The position numbers were made by a program, and so were the translations under genes. A DNA stretch of 64,000 nt from Antedon mediterranea. Lineage: Eukaryota; Echinodermata; Crinoidea; Comatulida; Antedonidae. Under the pieces are notes generated by a model, which did no database searches, had not been told where the DNA came from, and saw nothing but the letters and a program-made list of their open reading frames with translations. The stretch lies in contig NC_092671.1 in the NCBI RefSeq assembly GCF_964355755.1, positions 24,197,070 to 24,261,069 of the forward strand, read 5' to 3'. Positions 35,821 through 46,649 of this stretch are shown in pieces; position 1 is the first letter of the stretch; the number at the start of each line of letters is the position of its first letter.

Positions 35821-36657
35821 TCAACCATCGTCGGAATTAAAAGGAAGTCCATCCACATCTATAAATCCTGTATAGATCCCACTATCCTCCGGATATTTGT
35901 CTCTAATTGCCCATACGCAGCATGATGGAATAGGCCTTCTGTCGTTTTTTCTTAGTCGCGAATACACCCACCAAATGTAGCATCTGTATGCGATAAATCG
36001 ATAAGTTCTGAAAATAAATAAATTTACAGTCAGCAGTTGGTCAAAATACAACTGGACAGGAACACACAATATGCAGTACACAGCCACAGTGGAAGGAGAG
36101 TATTAACATTGAATTAAATTGCATTAAATGTATTTTTATGACCCTTGCAAATCGTTAAATTTTGCACTGCAAATAAAGACTGATATTTTGCTCGAAAATT
36201 TTAGATTTTTAAGCCCTATCGAGCGGCCGTACTAGGCCTACATACAATTATTACTAGCTAGGCCGGCGTACCTACCTGTTCTTAATTTCATCTTGTGTCA
36301 CGCTCTCGCCAAGAATGTCCTTTTTTGAGACATAAACCAGCTCTAATACATCCTTGTCCATGCAAAGTTTTTTAAATTTCTCATTTATCAAACAGGTATT
36401 TTCTCCAATTTTGTCTTCTAATTCTACCCTCTCTCTACAACAAACGCTCCCCTTTACATTCTTCATTAAACGGCAATTTCCACAATGACACCAATCAAGC
36501 GAGGTTAATCTCCATTCGTCTCTCTGTTGCTGGGGCCTAGCTAGGCAGGCCTAGGCTGATTTACATCTTCGCCGTCGGCAGTTTGAGATGTTTGTATGGG
36601 CCTAGGTTCTGGTTCAAATGCACCATGTCTTTCAGGTCTAGGCCTACGATTAAACAT
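35821..36657 (-). CDS. P2X7 intracellular (ballast)-domain-like cysteine-rich protein
   Basis: Minus strand, two clear exons. Exon 36550-36276 reads SLDWCHCGNCRLMKNVKGS, VCCRERVELEDKIG, CLINEKFKKLC. Donor GTAGGT, intron 36275-36008, acceptor TTTTCAG, then exon 36007-35821: TYRFIAYRCYIWWVYSR, RRPIPSCCVWAIRDKYPE, SGIYTGF, stop. The junction is phase 2 and keeps frame. The CxCGxC, CCRE, C..C, AYRCY.W and LPSCC.W.IR...P...GxYTGF order is that of the zinc-binding ballast of P2X7, known from the literature to exist as separate proteins in invertebrates. No transmembrane segment or P2X ectodomain is present. Upstream the ATG at 36657 (MFNRRPRPERHGAFEPEPR) is in another frame; a 35-nt GT...AG segment (GTAAATCAG...CCCCAG) between them would restore frame if removed, but it is short for an intron. 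The gene lies inside a TTAA transposon, facing the transposase. Confidence 0.8.
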
Positions 36658-37020
36658 TGCCGTTTGATCCGTCTATCCACGCAATAACCACGCAAAACAA
36701 TCTTAATCTTAGACTTATTATTCGTATCCTAGTTTATCGAGTCGAGAAGAGATCGATCGAGTCGAGCGCGAGGAGGATCGGCGGAGGCGGCGAGGAGAGG
36801 CGAGTAAAGAAAGCCAACAGCTCGCGCATGCGCAAATTGATTGACTCCCTAGAAAGTAAAAATTACCCACTTGGCTCAAGTGGGTAGTTTTTTTAATTAC
36901 GTTAATTACGCAAAAATAAATTGGTCAACCCCTAAAAAACACATCGGGAATGAAAAATTTGGCTTCCGAAGAATCTGAAAACATATATGCATAATATTTT
37001 TGGAACTTACATATATTTTT
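36658..37020 (-). promoter_or_regulatory. candidate promoter of the ballast-like gene
   Basis: The region directly upstream of the minus-strand gene is CpG- and palindrome-rich (GATCGATCGAGTCGAGCGCG) and contains GCGCATGCGC at about 36824, the core of an NRF-1 site. It also has a hairpin CCACTTG-GCT-CAAGTGG near 36870. A second copy at 60829-61215 keeps all of these features. Promoter function is inference. Confidence 0.45.
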
Positions 37021-37924
37021 TACGATTTTTTTAAAACGCATCGTTTTTTTTCAATTTACATGCAAATGAATAGGGAAAAAGGTTTGTAATTTGAACTATC
37101 CCCCCAGATGGCATTTTTTGATGTTTTTCAGAATAACCATACAGCATACAACAAATTTAAAAAATACCTTAATTTAGATGAAAGTAATGTTTATTATGAA
37201 CTGAATAAAATAAAAATGTGAAATTTTTTGAGAGCACCTCCACTTTAAACATGTTCAGTAATTTCGGTCAGTATAGTTCACTATGTCGGTCGGTCTGTCT
37301 GTCTGTCTGTCTGTCGGTCCGGTATCACTATGCATTGTAGCACGCGACTTAATGGCTGTTGGCCTTGTTATAAATTAAATCAATTAATCAGATAATTATG
37401 CGTGTAACAATTACGAACAAATCAGTATATTTGAAGGTAAACATTATATGAATAAAAAAAAACAATGTTAACTTTCATGCATTGTCATGAATGTATACAT
37501 ATAGTTCTATCTGCTTTGACCTGATCAGAGTGTTTTAAACGCAAGGCATTGGAATGTTGGTCGTTGTGTCTGAACACCTTGGCTTTTAATGCCACGGATT
37601 ACCGTACGCCTTGCGTAGATAACTCCACCGTAACTCTGTGAGTCTCAACATACCCTTAGATACAGTCTGCCTAAAATTTTGTGCACCCTGTGGTTTAATG
37701 TGTTTACACACACGGCAGGGATTGTCTAAGGTCATGCATCTGTACTGTAACTAATTTGAAATCAATTTTGGTAATTTTTCAAGTCAGTCTATGTACATAA
37801 AATAAATTCCTGAATAAAAAAATTTTGTGGCGTATTAAGCATTTTATGAAGTAAAGAGGTTTTTTTTGTTTAAAAACAGGGGCTGTTCCAAATGAAATTG
37901 CCAAAACATGTGTGTGAGCATGGA

Positions 37925-39050
37925 GGGAGAAATATCCATACAGCGAAAGGACAGAAATAGACATGGTGGAGGAGTACGCTTATATGTAAAAGAGGACTTT
38001 GCATTTAATTGTAGAAACGATGTTTCTGATGATACCGAAGCTGTGCTGGTTGATATTCTCCTTCCAAAAACTAAACCTATCACCATCGGAAGTATTTACA
38101 GACCTCCTAAGGATGGTAAATTCTTGGAAAAATTAGAAAATATTTTTTCTCTTCTGAGGTCCGACTGCGAGTCATACATATTGGGTGACTTCAATATAAA
38201 TTTCAACCAGCCTAGCTCCGGTCTCTTAAATAATTACAAAAACATACTAAATCTTTATGGTTTTATTCAAATCATAAATAAAGTTACCCGTTATTCCATA
38301 AATACCTCCTCATTACTTATTTTAGGAAAAGGTAATCGATCACACGTTCGTGAATATGAACTAAATGCTGTTGGTTATTTGAATGTAACAAACAGTAAAA
38401 TTGTTACAACTTGTACATGTACATAAAATTTATTATGGAACATCCATCCCATATATGTATCCCCATTTTGTCAAATTAAGTACCGTCCATAAACATGAAA
38501 CCAGATCTAGAAAATATAACTTTCAAATCCCTCGCCTAAATGGTGTTGGACAAACCAGCTTCTTTTACAACGGAATAAAAAACTGGAATTCTCTTCCAGA
38601 TTGTATTAAGGCCACAACCTCTACTAAGTTGTTTAAACACAAAGTCAAAGAATATTTTAAGAATGTTCCATAATGTTTCCTATATGTAATTTCACTTAAA
38701 GTAATTGCGTTTAATATATTGCTAAAATAAATATAATTAAAGATGTCTAAATTTTGTCTCAGCTAAATGTACATAAGGACTTAGATGGAAATAAGTTACA
38801 CCGAAAATGTGAAACTTTATCTAATTATCCTTGGTTCATTTGTTCTGTTACCATTGTTTGACGCCTTCTGTTTTTTGTATATTTCTGGAGTTGTCTTTGA
38901 ATTTGATGTTTTTGTAATTTGTCTGTTTTTAAAATGTATTTTATGTATGATCAATCATGGTGTACTGCATGATTGTTGCATGGATTGGAATGGACAATGA
39001 TTTTTAATCATCATTGTTGTTATAGAATCTCATCCCCCTGCAAAAAAAAA
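37925..39050 (+). pseudogene. CR1-like LINE with internal deletion
   Basis: The endonuclease part (37925-38320) reads RKDRNRHGGGVRLYVKEDF, IGSIYRPPKDGKF and SYILGDFNINF. It is joined near 38400 to the RT C-terminal tail (HETRSRKYNFQIPRLNGVG, SFFYNGIKNWNSLPDCI, LFKHKVKEYFKN), so most of RT is missing. The 3' UTR runs to about 39050, ending CATCCCCCTGC before an A run. The endonuclease keeps the GDFN motif, but the element is not functional. Confidence 0.8.
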
Positions 39051-39237
39051 GAATTTTAGGATACGATTGTTTATCGCACCAAAATAAATTAAAAATGTAG
39101 TTTGTTACAGTAGGCCAAAGTCTGGGATTCAAAGTAACTAGACCTAGATATAATACTGTACATTTATTGTGAAAATAATCTACCTAGCTTGATCCCAAAA
39201 TTGCATTACTTTAATAACCTACTCTAGATAGTATATC

Positions 39238-40087
39238 TGTCACGATAAATATGGTCCGGGGCCAAAATCAGTCCGGCCGGACCAGTTTTGGCTATAAAGT
39301 TGTGGCCAAAAGCAATCCGCCACTGCCAAAATCGGTCCAGGCTTTTCTTCTGTCGATTTTAATTGAATTACTAGGCCTATGATGCTGTTTTAAGTTGTTT
39401 ATGGCTAGAAAAATATCCCATGATATATATTAGTAAGTTATCTTGTCGGATAAATACTATAAATAAATGTATTTTATCTAAAAACCTGACTTAGGTGTTC
39501 ACTCATATTTCAGCCTGCCACACACTCACATGAACGGGTATGAGACGCTGATATTGCCAGCTAGATTTTATTTATGATTGGGCCTTTTTCCTTCCTCAGC
39601 CTATATTGGATAGTTGTTTTATAATAATTGTATTTAATTATATATTGATTGATTAACCATAAATAATTAATAAATTAAATTGTTTTTAACATCATGGGGA
39701 AACGAAGATGTTAAAAAAGAAAAATGGAAAACAAGCAGAGATACATATTGTATACAATAAGCAATTAGTACTGATGAGTTACTACTAATAATGATAATAA
39801 AAAAACAGGCTTAATTTATAATATTAAAACAACAAATAAAACCCTGTAGTTTCCAATATAATGATTAATCATGGCCTTTTTTAAATGATATATATTATGA
39901 CTCATTTTGCGCACCATATATTTGTAAGACCGGACCATATTTGGCGGTCAAAAACAGTCCTACTGCTCGGACCGATTTTATCCCGGCCGAACCAGTTTTG
40001 GCGGCCATAAATGGTCCCCCGGACTGATTTTGGTAGCCAAAACTGGTCCGCCGAACCGATTTTGGCCCGGACTGATTTTGGTGTGAC
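39238..40087. mobile_element. TIR element with iterated CCGGACC/AAAATCGG words (family F1)
   Basis: Both ends consist of repeated short words. Left: GGTCCGGGGCCAAAATCAGT, CCGGCCGGACCAGTTTTGGC, GCCAAAATCGGTCC. Right: CCGGACCATATTTGGC, GGACCGATTTTATCCCGGCC, GAACCAGTTTTGGCGG and three more. The termini TGTCAC and GTGAC are flanked by ATATC on both sides, a candidate 5-bp duplication. The middle is AT-rich without a gene. Class unknown. Confidence 0.65.
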
Positions 40088-41250
40088 ATATCAACTCCCT
40101 GGTATAGTATAGGCCTAAAGCTTGAAATGGTCGGATGTAAATACTACGTGAATAAAGATGCATCATCTTTGCAGAGTTAGGGGGTGCCAACAAAACAATG
40201 GGCTAAAATCGTAAATCTGTAAATACTGCATCAATTTTATCCATTCAAAGACTAAAATAATGTGCTTCTTGCTAAAAAAAATGTATAGCCAGAGTTGTTA
40301 TCCAAGAGATTATCTAAACATTACGCAATCAATCATCTATTGATAATAATAATTTACTTTTTTATCAACCCCAAAACCAGTTCTAAAAGTACTGGGATGG
40401 TGTCCGGCGGGGGATAGTTTCACCATGTAGTTTAAGTTCTATTTATTTGTTGTTAGCCGAAAATGTTTTCTCATATAATTCAAAATTACATGCTACAATT
40501 AAATACCAACCTTGTTTTTGGCAGTACCTCTGTTGTTTCCTCTGTAACTTTTGCTTTATGTAAGACTAGATTCTCTTTTTCTTCCCTTTTCTTTTGTACA
40601 GCTTCTTGCACTGATGTGTATTTCAGTTAAGATTGTGTATTTGAACAAATGTTATGATCATAGATAGATAAAAACTAATGTTAGCCATAACTACTGTATA
40701 ACCATTCCAAAGTTAAAACAAATGCAGATACAGTATTCAATCAGATGTCAGATTTTTAAATGTTACTAAATATATATTTCAATATTTTTTTAATACATAC
40801 GAAGGAATGAACAATATCCCATGGCTGTTACTACTTGTAGTCCAGTCAAAAATCACCATCGATGTGGCATAAGCTAGTACCCTAATGAAATTCACACAGT
40901 ATGTTCAGAATAAATTGGAAAGATCATTTCTTGATGTTGCGTCGTGCAAAATCTGGGATTTAACAAAGCAATTTTTACCCACTTCATGTTTACTCTGAAT
41001 GCAACATAGCGTGACATTTTGAGTATTTTGAGGTTAAAAATGTTTATTTGAAATGAGAATAAAGCGCTATTCCACCGAGAAGTCGTCGCTGCTGTGCTTG
41101 ATGACGATGGCCCGGATATTGACGTTGATTACGATGTAGGTCTAGCTAGCTAGGCCTACTCTACAAAGAAATTGATGAAGGCCAAGGCAGTAGTATGGAC
41201 ATAGACTCCTTAAATTATCTAGGCTAGGTCTAGTAGGTCAGCTAGCAAGC
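40088..41250. other. no supported gene
   Basis: Two minus-strand coding-like scraps are visible. At 40610-40535 a frame EAVQKKREEKENLVLHKAK followed by VTEETTE is bounded by an acceptor and a donor and may belong to the coiled-coil gene at 41.5-42.3 kb. A short acidic plus-strand frame near 41085-41140 precedes GTAGGT. Neither is secure. Confidence 0.35.
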
Positions 41251-41490
41251 AGGAAATACCTCACTGAAATGTACTGGCAGTATACAGAACAATAAACATC
41301 CGGCATTCAATGGGTTAAACAATTTGATAACTTTGAATTCAGACGAATTCAGAGAAATTACTTTTACTTTTTTGTTGTTTTCTTTTATAAAGACAAAATA
41401 AATGTTATATTCAACAAAAATCCATTGATTTAAATTACATTTATAATAATTATAAAAAATGGCATATTTTTTCAAGGGGACAATCTATCT
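41251..41490 (-). mobile_element. fragment of a TTAA element (one end)
   Basis: On the minus strand TTAA (41491-41494) is followed by AGATAGATTGTCCCCTTGAA, the same end as in the 60.2 kb element (AGATGTATTGTCCC). The other end was not located, so the left limit is approximate. Confidence 0.45.
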
Positions 41491-41501
41491 TTAAAATAAA
41501 A

Positions 41502-42280
41502 TCATGAAGGATATTTTAAACCCTGTTCAGCAGCAGATTTCTGCATTGAAACTTGCCTAATCTGTAATTCAATTCCAGCCTTTTCTTTCTGGTATTCTGC
41601 ATTGCTTTCTTCGTCGACAATGCTACGTTCTCGTTCTTCCTTCAATGCTAATAACTCTGCAATACAAAAATACGAGATAGTTTACAGCAATATATGCTTG
41701 GCTTTTTACACAAATAGCACACTCAGACTTCTGTCATTTATAAATAGAATGAGAGATGTGGTAATTAAATTGGAAGTCAAACACACATATACATTCTTAC
41801 ATCATCAGCATACTATATAGGAATAAATCCCTAGGACCTACTCAATATTTCTGTTTTTCTCATTAAATGGCATACTGTATAACACCTACAACACTACAGT
41901 AATATCAGCTTAGCTTTCAAAAAATAGTAATAGAATTATTTGTGTTCACTACTAAATTTTTGGGCCTTGAATATAAAATTGCATGGTAATTCTTTTAGCT
42001 GATTATTTTTAGTCAGATTTTTTAACTCTGTATCAAGGACTAGTCATTATAATTACAATTTTTTGTAATTGAATGTCAATACAAGTATATTTAAATTAAT
42101 AAAATTTAAATATAGAATACCTTTGATATCAACTTTGATCTGTTGTTCTTGGGCTTGTCTTCGAGCTTCCATTTTTTGCCAAATTTGTGAAGTCAGTCTT
42201 AGTTTTTCACAATCTTCTTGATTGTTAAGACATTTTATCACCTCTGTTATAATTTCTTCTCCTTCTCTACAATCATTCAT
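41502..42280 (-). CDS. putative two-exon coiled-coil protein
   Basis: Minus strand. Exon 42280-42121 starts at an ATG (MNDCREGEEIITEVIKCLNN, IWQKMEARRQAQEQQIKVD) and ends at donor GTATTC. Exon 41656-41502 after acceptor TTGCAG reads ELLALKEERERSIVDEESNA, YQKEKAGIELQIRQVSMQ and stops. The phase-1 junction keeps frame. The charged, heptad-like composition suggests a coiled coil of about 104 residues. I recognise no family. The second exon ends 7 bp from the TTAA end of a transposon fragment, so it could be a transposon accessory gene or a host fragment. Confidence 0.4.
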
Positions 42281-42849
42281 GTTGAGTATGTACTACAATA
42301 ATAGAAGATAAATTTAAATGACGTAGTTTGTGGTATTTAAAGTACAGCTCCACTTTCTCAGCTTATATTATGTTTAAGTATGTTAAATTGAAAGTGATAC
42401 ATAACAAAAACAGGGAAAATATGGCAATATGCGTTACACTTGGCGATGGTTTTAGTCGCCGGTGAACGCGTTTGTGTATAAGTGTCCAAATGGCGAACCA
42501 ATTCTATACACACAATTAATGCAATTTGTTTAGGCCCAAGTGATATTTCAGATAAAAATGTCAGTTTGTTTTACATCTAACATCATGATTTGCATTGTAC
42601 AACAGCATAATCTAATAATTAACTTGCTTTTTAAGCTAGTCCTAGCTAGGCCGCCTACTAAGCCTAGCTAACTAGGCTTGAATTCATATGATGCCCTTGT
42701 ATTCATGGGTTGTTTTCATTAGTAATAGTAGTCATATATTATTGTCATAATTTTTATATTTACAAAAGTGCCCAAACTGTTCACAAGTTGTCTGTGGTTA
42801 TAGTTTGCATCCGTGATATGCTACATTTTTGACATTCTATTCTCTAGGA

Positions 42850-42970
42850 AGTTTACGGGTGCAGGTTAACTCGGTCCTAAACCGTCTCGGCCAAAGTCAA
42901 GTCAGCCCCACGTCAAGTCGGCCTCACGTCAACCCGGCCAAATACTAAAAGCGGTCAACTCTGCCACATT
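42850..42970. repeat. iterated GTCAAGTCGGCC words (family F4, one end only)
   Basis: AACTCGGTCCTAAACC, GTCTCGGCCAAAGTC, AAGTCAGCCCCACGTC, AAGTCGGCCTCACGTC and AACCCGGCCAAATAC follow each other, imperfect 14-18 bp repeats with a TCGGCC core. This resembles the repeated ends of the F1-F3 elements, but no matching opposite end was found. Confidence 0.5.
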
Positions 42971-43219
42971 AAAGTATGGAACGCAAAAAGTGCTAATAGT
43001 TAATATTATAATGGCAGGATTAGTAAGGTTAGGCCTAAAAAGCTCTGTCTACACTATCAAACTACAGTAGTTTGACAAAAACAGTGTGATGTGCCCAAAA
43101 ATGGTAATGATAATTGATATACCCAAATATGGTAGTGATATGACATCATTATGTCCATATGGGAACATCACAATTTTTTGTCACATAAATTAGTTTGCCA
43201 GAGTAGCCACATTAAGTAA

Positions 43220-43860
43220 CTAGAAAGCCACTCCGAGAGGACATACCTCCGCCTACTGTAAAATTCTGCTACCTTCTCCGGGAAAAAAAATTATATATAT
43301 ATTTGTGTGTGTCTTAATGCTGTTTGTGATTTAGGCTAATTTTACTACAAGCATGTGAGTTTGGTGTAATGGTTATGTAACAAGCCTTTAACATTAACAT
43401 TAGCTTCAGTTGACTAAACAATAGAACAGCAACGCGAAAATCACGAGTGAATTTAAAAAGAAATAGGTTAACTACTCGCATCAAAAAAGGTGTACATTAC
43501 AATCAAACTATGTTTTAAAATTACAAATCAGCAATTATAACTCTTGCCTCTTGTACATAAATGAAGTTTTTTGGGCAAGTAGTTCGAGAAAATGCAATTT
43601 CAGTTTACTTGTTACTTTAAGACTGCTCGCCGGCTTTTGAAAAATTCTTACTTTAATCTTCTTTTAACACTAGCAGGTCTGAAAAGTATACTAAAAAGTG
43701 GTCCAGAATTGGGACCATGGTCCCAAAATTTTAATGGAATGGTTCTTGACCACATATCTATCTACAGTATATATTCATTTTTTAGTAATCCTGCTAACAA
43801 ACAAACAGAAAGACAAACAAACAAACACGATTGATTACATATACCTCCTTGGTGGAGGTA
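43220..43860 (-). mobile_element. HINE C
   Basis: Read on the minus strand: the 5' palindrome ACCTCC-ACCAA-GGAGGT (43859-43843), a GTTTGTTT microsatellite (43835-43800), the sub-3' word GGCGGAGGT, the hairpin CTCTCGGAG with nearby partners, and the end TTTCTAG before TTA (43220). It is the same family as HINE B at 53.1 kb and sits within the 2.0 kb TTAA element. Confidence 0.7.
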
Positions 43861-44551
43861 AATAATCACATTATTTACTGTGAATAAACATGATAGGGTC
43901 ACATCCAGAATGTTTTAATACTTTTCTTCCTTCAAAAACAACATTGCGACGATAATAGATCGCCAGCTGCAGCAGCAGTGTGTCGATGCCACATGATCAC
44001 ATTCCCTAGCATAATAAAAAATCCCAGTTGCATCCTAACGGGGATAAACATCTATTTACGCAAAGTTGCGAAAATGTATACTCATTAAAAAAAATCAGAA
44101 ATAGAAGAATCTTGAAAAAAAGATTTTTTTTAGTGAAGAAATTGTTTTTTTAGGATTATTCAAATTTAGCCTCTCTTTTGAATTGCATTGCATGTAAAAA
44201 GAATAGGAAATTACAAGGTTTCCCTGCCATGATGCGTGATTTTCAAGGAAATCTTACAGTACATTGAAAACAATATAGTACAAAAAACAATATGAAGTAC
44301 TGTATCAGGGATGATAATTTTAAATAACACTAAACTGTAATGTATGAAAAATAGAAATTTTCTCGGTGGAGCTCCATTTTAATAATACTATACAGTAGAT
44401 ATTTTCAAAAGCTAGACAGAATGCTTGGCAGCCTAAAACCTGTTTAGACTAATGGACAATACAAAACAATAATAGATAACCTATGCATTTTGTTACAGAA
44501 AACAAAATAAACAGTTTTCATTCTATAATTACAGAATAATCATAAAAACCT

Positions 44552-44640
44552 AGATTTTAACTCGTAAATTTGACGAGTTAGTTATCTGTACAACAAACGT
44601 TACAGCCACGTACATGAAAAAGATTAGGCCAATATGACCT
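44552..44640 (-). mobile_element. HINE 3' end fragment
   Basis: On the minus strand: CAGATAACTAACTCGTCAAA, TTTACGAGTTAAAATCTAG. The layout (sub-3' GATAAC word, hairpin AACTCGT/ACGAGTT, terminal CTAG) matches the 3' end of HINE A. The 5' part was not identified; an AT dinucleotide tract and a LINE start follow. Confidence 0.5.
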
Positions 44641-44976
44641 TAAGAAAATAATATATACATATATATAGTTTTTACTATTATACCATTATATAATATATAT
44701 ATATATAGTTTCGGTGTTGATTACGAACAATGCACTGTTAACAACATAGCTCCGGTACAAGCTCCTAAAATTGCATTTTTCACTATCATATCATTGGTAT
44801 TTATTCATCGATCTCTGTTATCTCATTTACTTAATTGAGTACTTCACTATGGAAAGAAAGATTCTAAGGTAAAATCTATTGAAGACTTAAACAAGGACAA
44901 GTCAGGCCCTATCCGTATACAGGACGAAACGACTGAGCCTACAGAACACCGGGAAGCAACGTCGAAATCCCCGGTA

Positions 44977-45741
44977 ATGGGTTCACCGATCGATAGTGCC
45001 ACTTTCAGTACTATTCATAACCTGTTGGCTGATGATCCTAATCTCATATCAATTGTGTCACAAAGCATTAGTAACCACATTTTGTCATCACCGGATCTCT
45101 TTAAAAATATTGTACATGCAATAACAACCAACAAAGTGTTAATTTCTGCAATTAGTAAACATATTTTAGACGCGGTCTCGGAATCTGTTTACAACAGCGT
45201 AACCGTGAACAACGCCTCAACTGCGGGCGACATTGATATTATTCGCCGCGAAAATGAAAATCTTGTAGCAGAAAACCGAACCATGATGGACAAGATCGAC
45301 GACTTAGAACAGTATAGTCGACGAAACTGCCTACTTTTGCATGGTATGCCTGAATCACCTAGAGAAGATACCGACGAATTAGCTATTAATTTAATAGGCT
45401 CTAAAATAACAGACAGTATTGAACTAAGCGATCTTGATCGAACTCATCGCCTAGGTAAAAGGAAGTTAGACGCAACAAAATCAAAACCACGGCCGATTAT
45501 CATCAAATTTACGTCGTACCGTTCCCGATCAGAAGTCTTTAAAAACAAAAAAATGCTTAAAAAGTCAGGTTTCACAATCACAGAAAACTTAACATCTAAA
45601 CGCCTTAATCTGCTTCATAAGACCTCAAACAATGAAGCTGTGGAAGCCGCATGGTCAATCGACGGGCGTATTACATGCATACTAAAAAGAAACAAGAAAA
45701 AGATGGTAATCAAATCGGAGTCTGATCTTCGCTGTATCTAA
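44977..45741 (+). CDS. LINE ORF1 protein
   Basis: An intact 254-codon frame. Residues about 90-115 form a coiled coil (RRENENLVAENRTMMDKIDD), followed by LEQYSRRNCLLLHGMPE, DLDRTHRLGKRK and PRPIIIKFTSYRSRSEVF. This is the RRM-like nucleic-acid-binding region of LINE ORF1 proteins (L1-ORF1-like, shared by several CR1/Jockey families). The C-terminal part is basic (ILKRNKKKMV). The frame is open upstream of the chosen ATG back to about 44835, but no earlier ATG exists. It binds LINE RNA as a chaperone in known families. Confidence 0.8.
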   Translation: MGSPIDSATFSTIHNLLADDPNLISIVSQSISNHILSSPDLFKNIVHAITTNKVLISAISKHILDAVSESVYNSVTVNNASTAGDIDIIRRENENLVAENRTMMDKIDDLEQYSRRNCLLLHGMPESPREDTDELAINLIGSKITDSIELSDLDRTHRLGKRKLDATKSKPRPIIIKFTSYRSRSEVFKNKKMLKKSGFTITENLTSKRLNLLHKTSNNEAVEAAWSIDGRITCILKRNKKKMVIKSESDLRCI

Positions 45742-46649
45742 ATGATCGCCTTTCAGGACGTTCTTCATGGATCAACGAACAGATAAGTACTCTCGTAACC
45801 TTTGTGTTATCTGTTACCAATTGAAACTTAACTTTCATCAAATTGACATTTCTGACTCTTTGAATGTAATGTTATTGTCTCATAAATCAAAAGTAATTAA
45901 TTAATCATTTCCTTGCATCATTGCATTGACTTCTTATGACGTTTCCTCATGATTTTCACCTTTTGTATTTTACTTACCCATTTTCGCCATCGATTTCGGC
46001 TTGATTTGTTTGTGTTTTATTTCTCTGTTTTTAGTTTTATGTTATTACCATATTCACACAGAGTATTGACCTTTGTATGCTTCAATATTCAATACGTTTG
46101 TGCATGCGTGTGGGTGGATGTGTGTTGGTGTGTGTGATGGTGTGTTTGTGTGTTATATCTTATTGGTATCTTAGTTTTTAGTCTTCATTGTTTCTCAGTA
46201 TAAAAAATCTCTAAATAATCAGATTACATTGCCATGTGTCATTGCTTTGATTTGAACACTATTATCATCCAAGTGTTTAAGTGCCTGATTGCCATATTCA
46301 TGTAGTTTTCACAATTGTTTATACCATTCCATAATGTTCTCTTGTTTTGCAAATTTTAGTTCCTTGCCGGAGTTCTGTTTAACTCACCTTATTTTGACAG
46401 TCTTGTTTTTATGCATTGTTAATTTTTCTTTTTTCCAATATTCATTTTGATATAATATTTTTTTATTTATTTATACAGTGTATACTTATTTATATATATT
46501 TTATACATATATTTTAAATTATATATTAACTAGTATTTTCACTGAACAGATTTCTCTTTTTATATTTTCATTTTGACTAGATGTAAAACCTTAACGCAGA
46601 TGACGGAACATCGAACCACGACCGATTATCAAACATAAACTTCTTCCCC

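Larger units (their letters stand above)
32228..37244 (+). mobile_element. 5.0 kb Kolobok-type autonomous element (TTAA target)
   Basis: The ends are AGTGGAGGTG (32228-32237) and CACCTCCACT (37235-37244), flanked directly by TTAA at 32224-32227 and 37245-37248. A THAP-domain transposase and a TTAA duplication together are the published signature of the Kolobok superfamily. The element contains two complete intron-bearing genes facing each other, 32605-35121 (+) and 35821-36657 (-), whose poly-A signals AATAAA lie at 35615 (+) and 35652 (-). It is inserted in HINE D. Two related TTAA elements without genes lie at 42341-44378 and 60179-60702. Confidence 0.8.
31616..37374 (+). mobile_element. 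HINE D, split by the Kolobok-type element
   Basis: The 5' palindrome AGTCGC-GTGGAA-GCGACT (31617-31634) is followed by a GTCGGTCT/GTCTGTCT microsatellite. The sub-3' word CACGCGACT (37341-37349) is the inverse of the start AGTCGCGTG. The interior resembles HINE A (GCGC-rich words, ATACGAGCACGTCGAAAG near 32147 against ATACGAACACGTTGAATT in HINE A). The parts are 31616-32227 and 37249-37374. About 55 bp around ACTATGTCGGTCGGTC occurs twice, once in each part. The 3' terminal hairpin is weak in this copy. Confidence 0.6.
31285..37655. mobile_element. Harbinger-like TIR element hosting nested insertions
   Basis: The ends GGGTATGTTCAGACTCACGG (31285) and, inverted, CCGTAACTCTGTGAGTCTCA followed by ACATACCC (to 37655) match over about 38 bp, including GAGTTACGGTGGAGTTAT. 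Flanks are TGA and TTA, close to the 3-bp TWA duplication of Harbinger. A third end of the same family is at 51786, next to a Harbinger-type Myb-like pseudogene, which supports the class. Without its insertions the element is only about 600 bp, so it is a MITE. Confidence 0.65.
42341..44378. mobile_element. 2.0 kb non-autonomous TTAA element (Kolobok-like)
   Basis: The ends AGTACAGCTCCACTTTCTC (42341) and, inverted, TCTCGGTGGAGCTCCATT (to 44378) pair over AGCTCCAC, and TTAA flanks both (42337-42340, 44379-44382). The end sequence resembles the 5.0 kb element (AGTGGAGGTG), and both interiors approach the right end with a similar AT-rich segment around CATGNAAA and AATAGGGA. It carries HINE C and no gene. 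Confidence 0.65.

Noticed and set aside
36657-36887. Plus-strand frame rich in Arg and Ser
   Set aside because: Lies over the GC-rich upstream region of the minus-strand gene; the same frame appears in the repeat copy at 60.8 kb without conservation of length.
41080-41140. Short acidic frame before GTAGGT, possible exon
   Set aside because: Only about 20 codons, no partner exon, no family.
45949-46150. Hydrophobic frame in the LINE spacer
   Set aside because: Spacer between ORF1 and ORF2 with a GTGT microsatellite; composition artefact.
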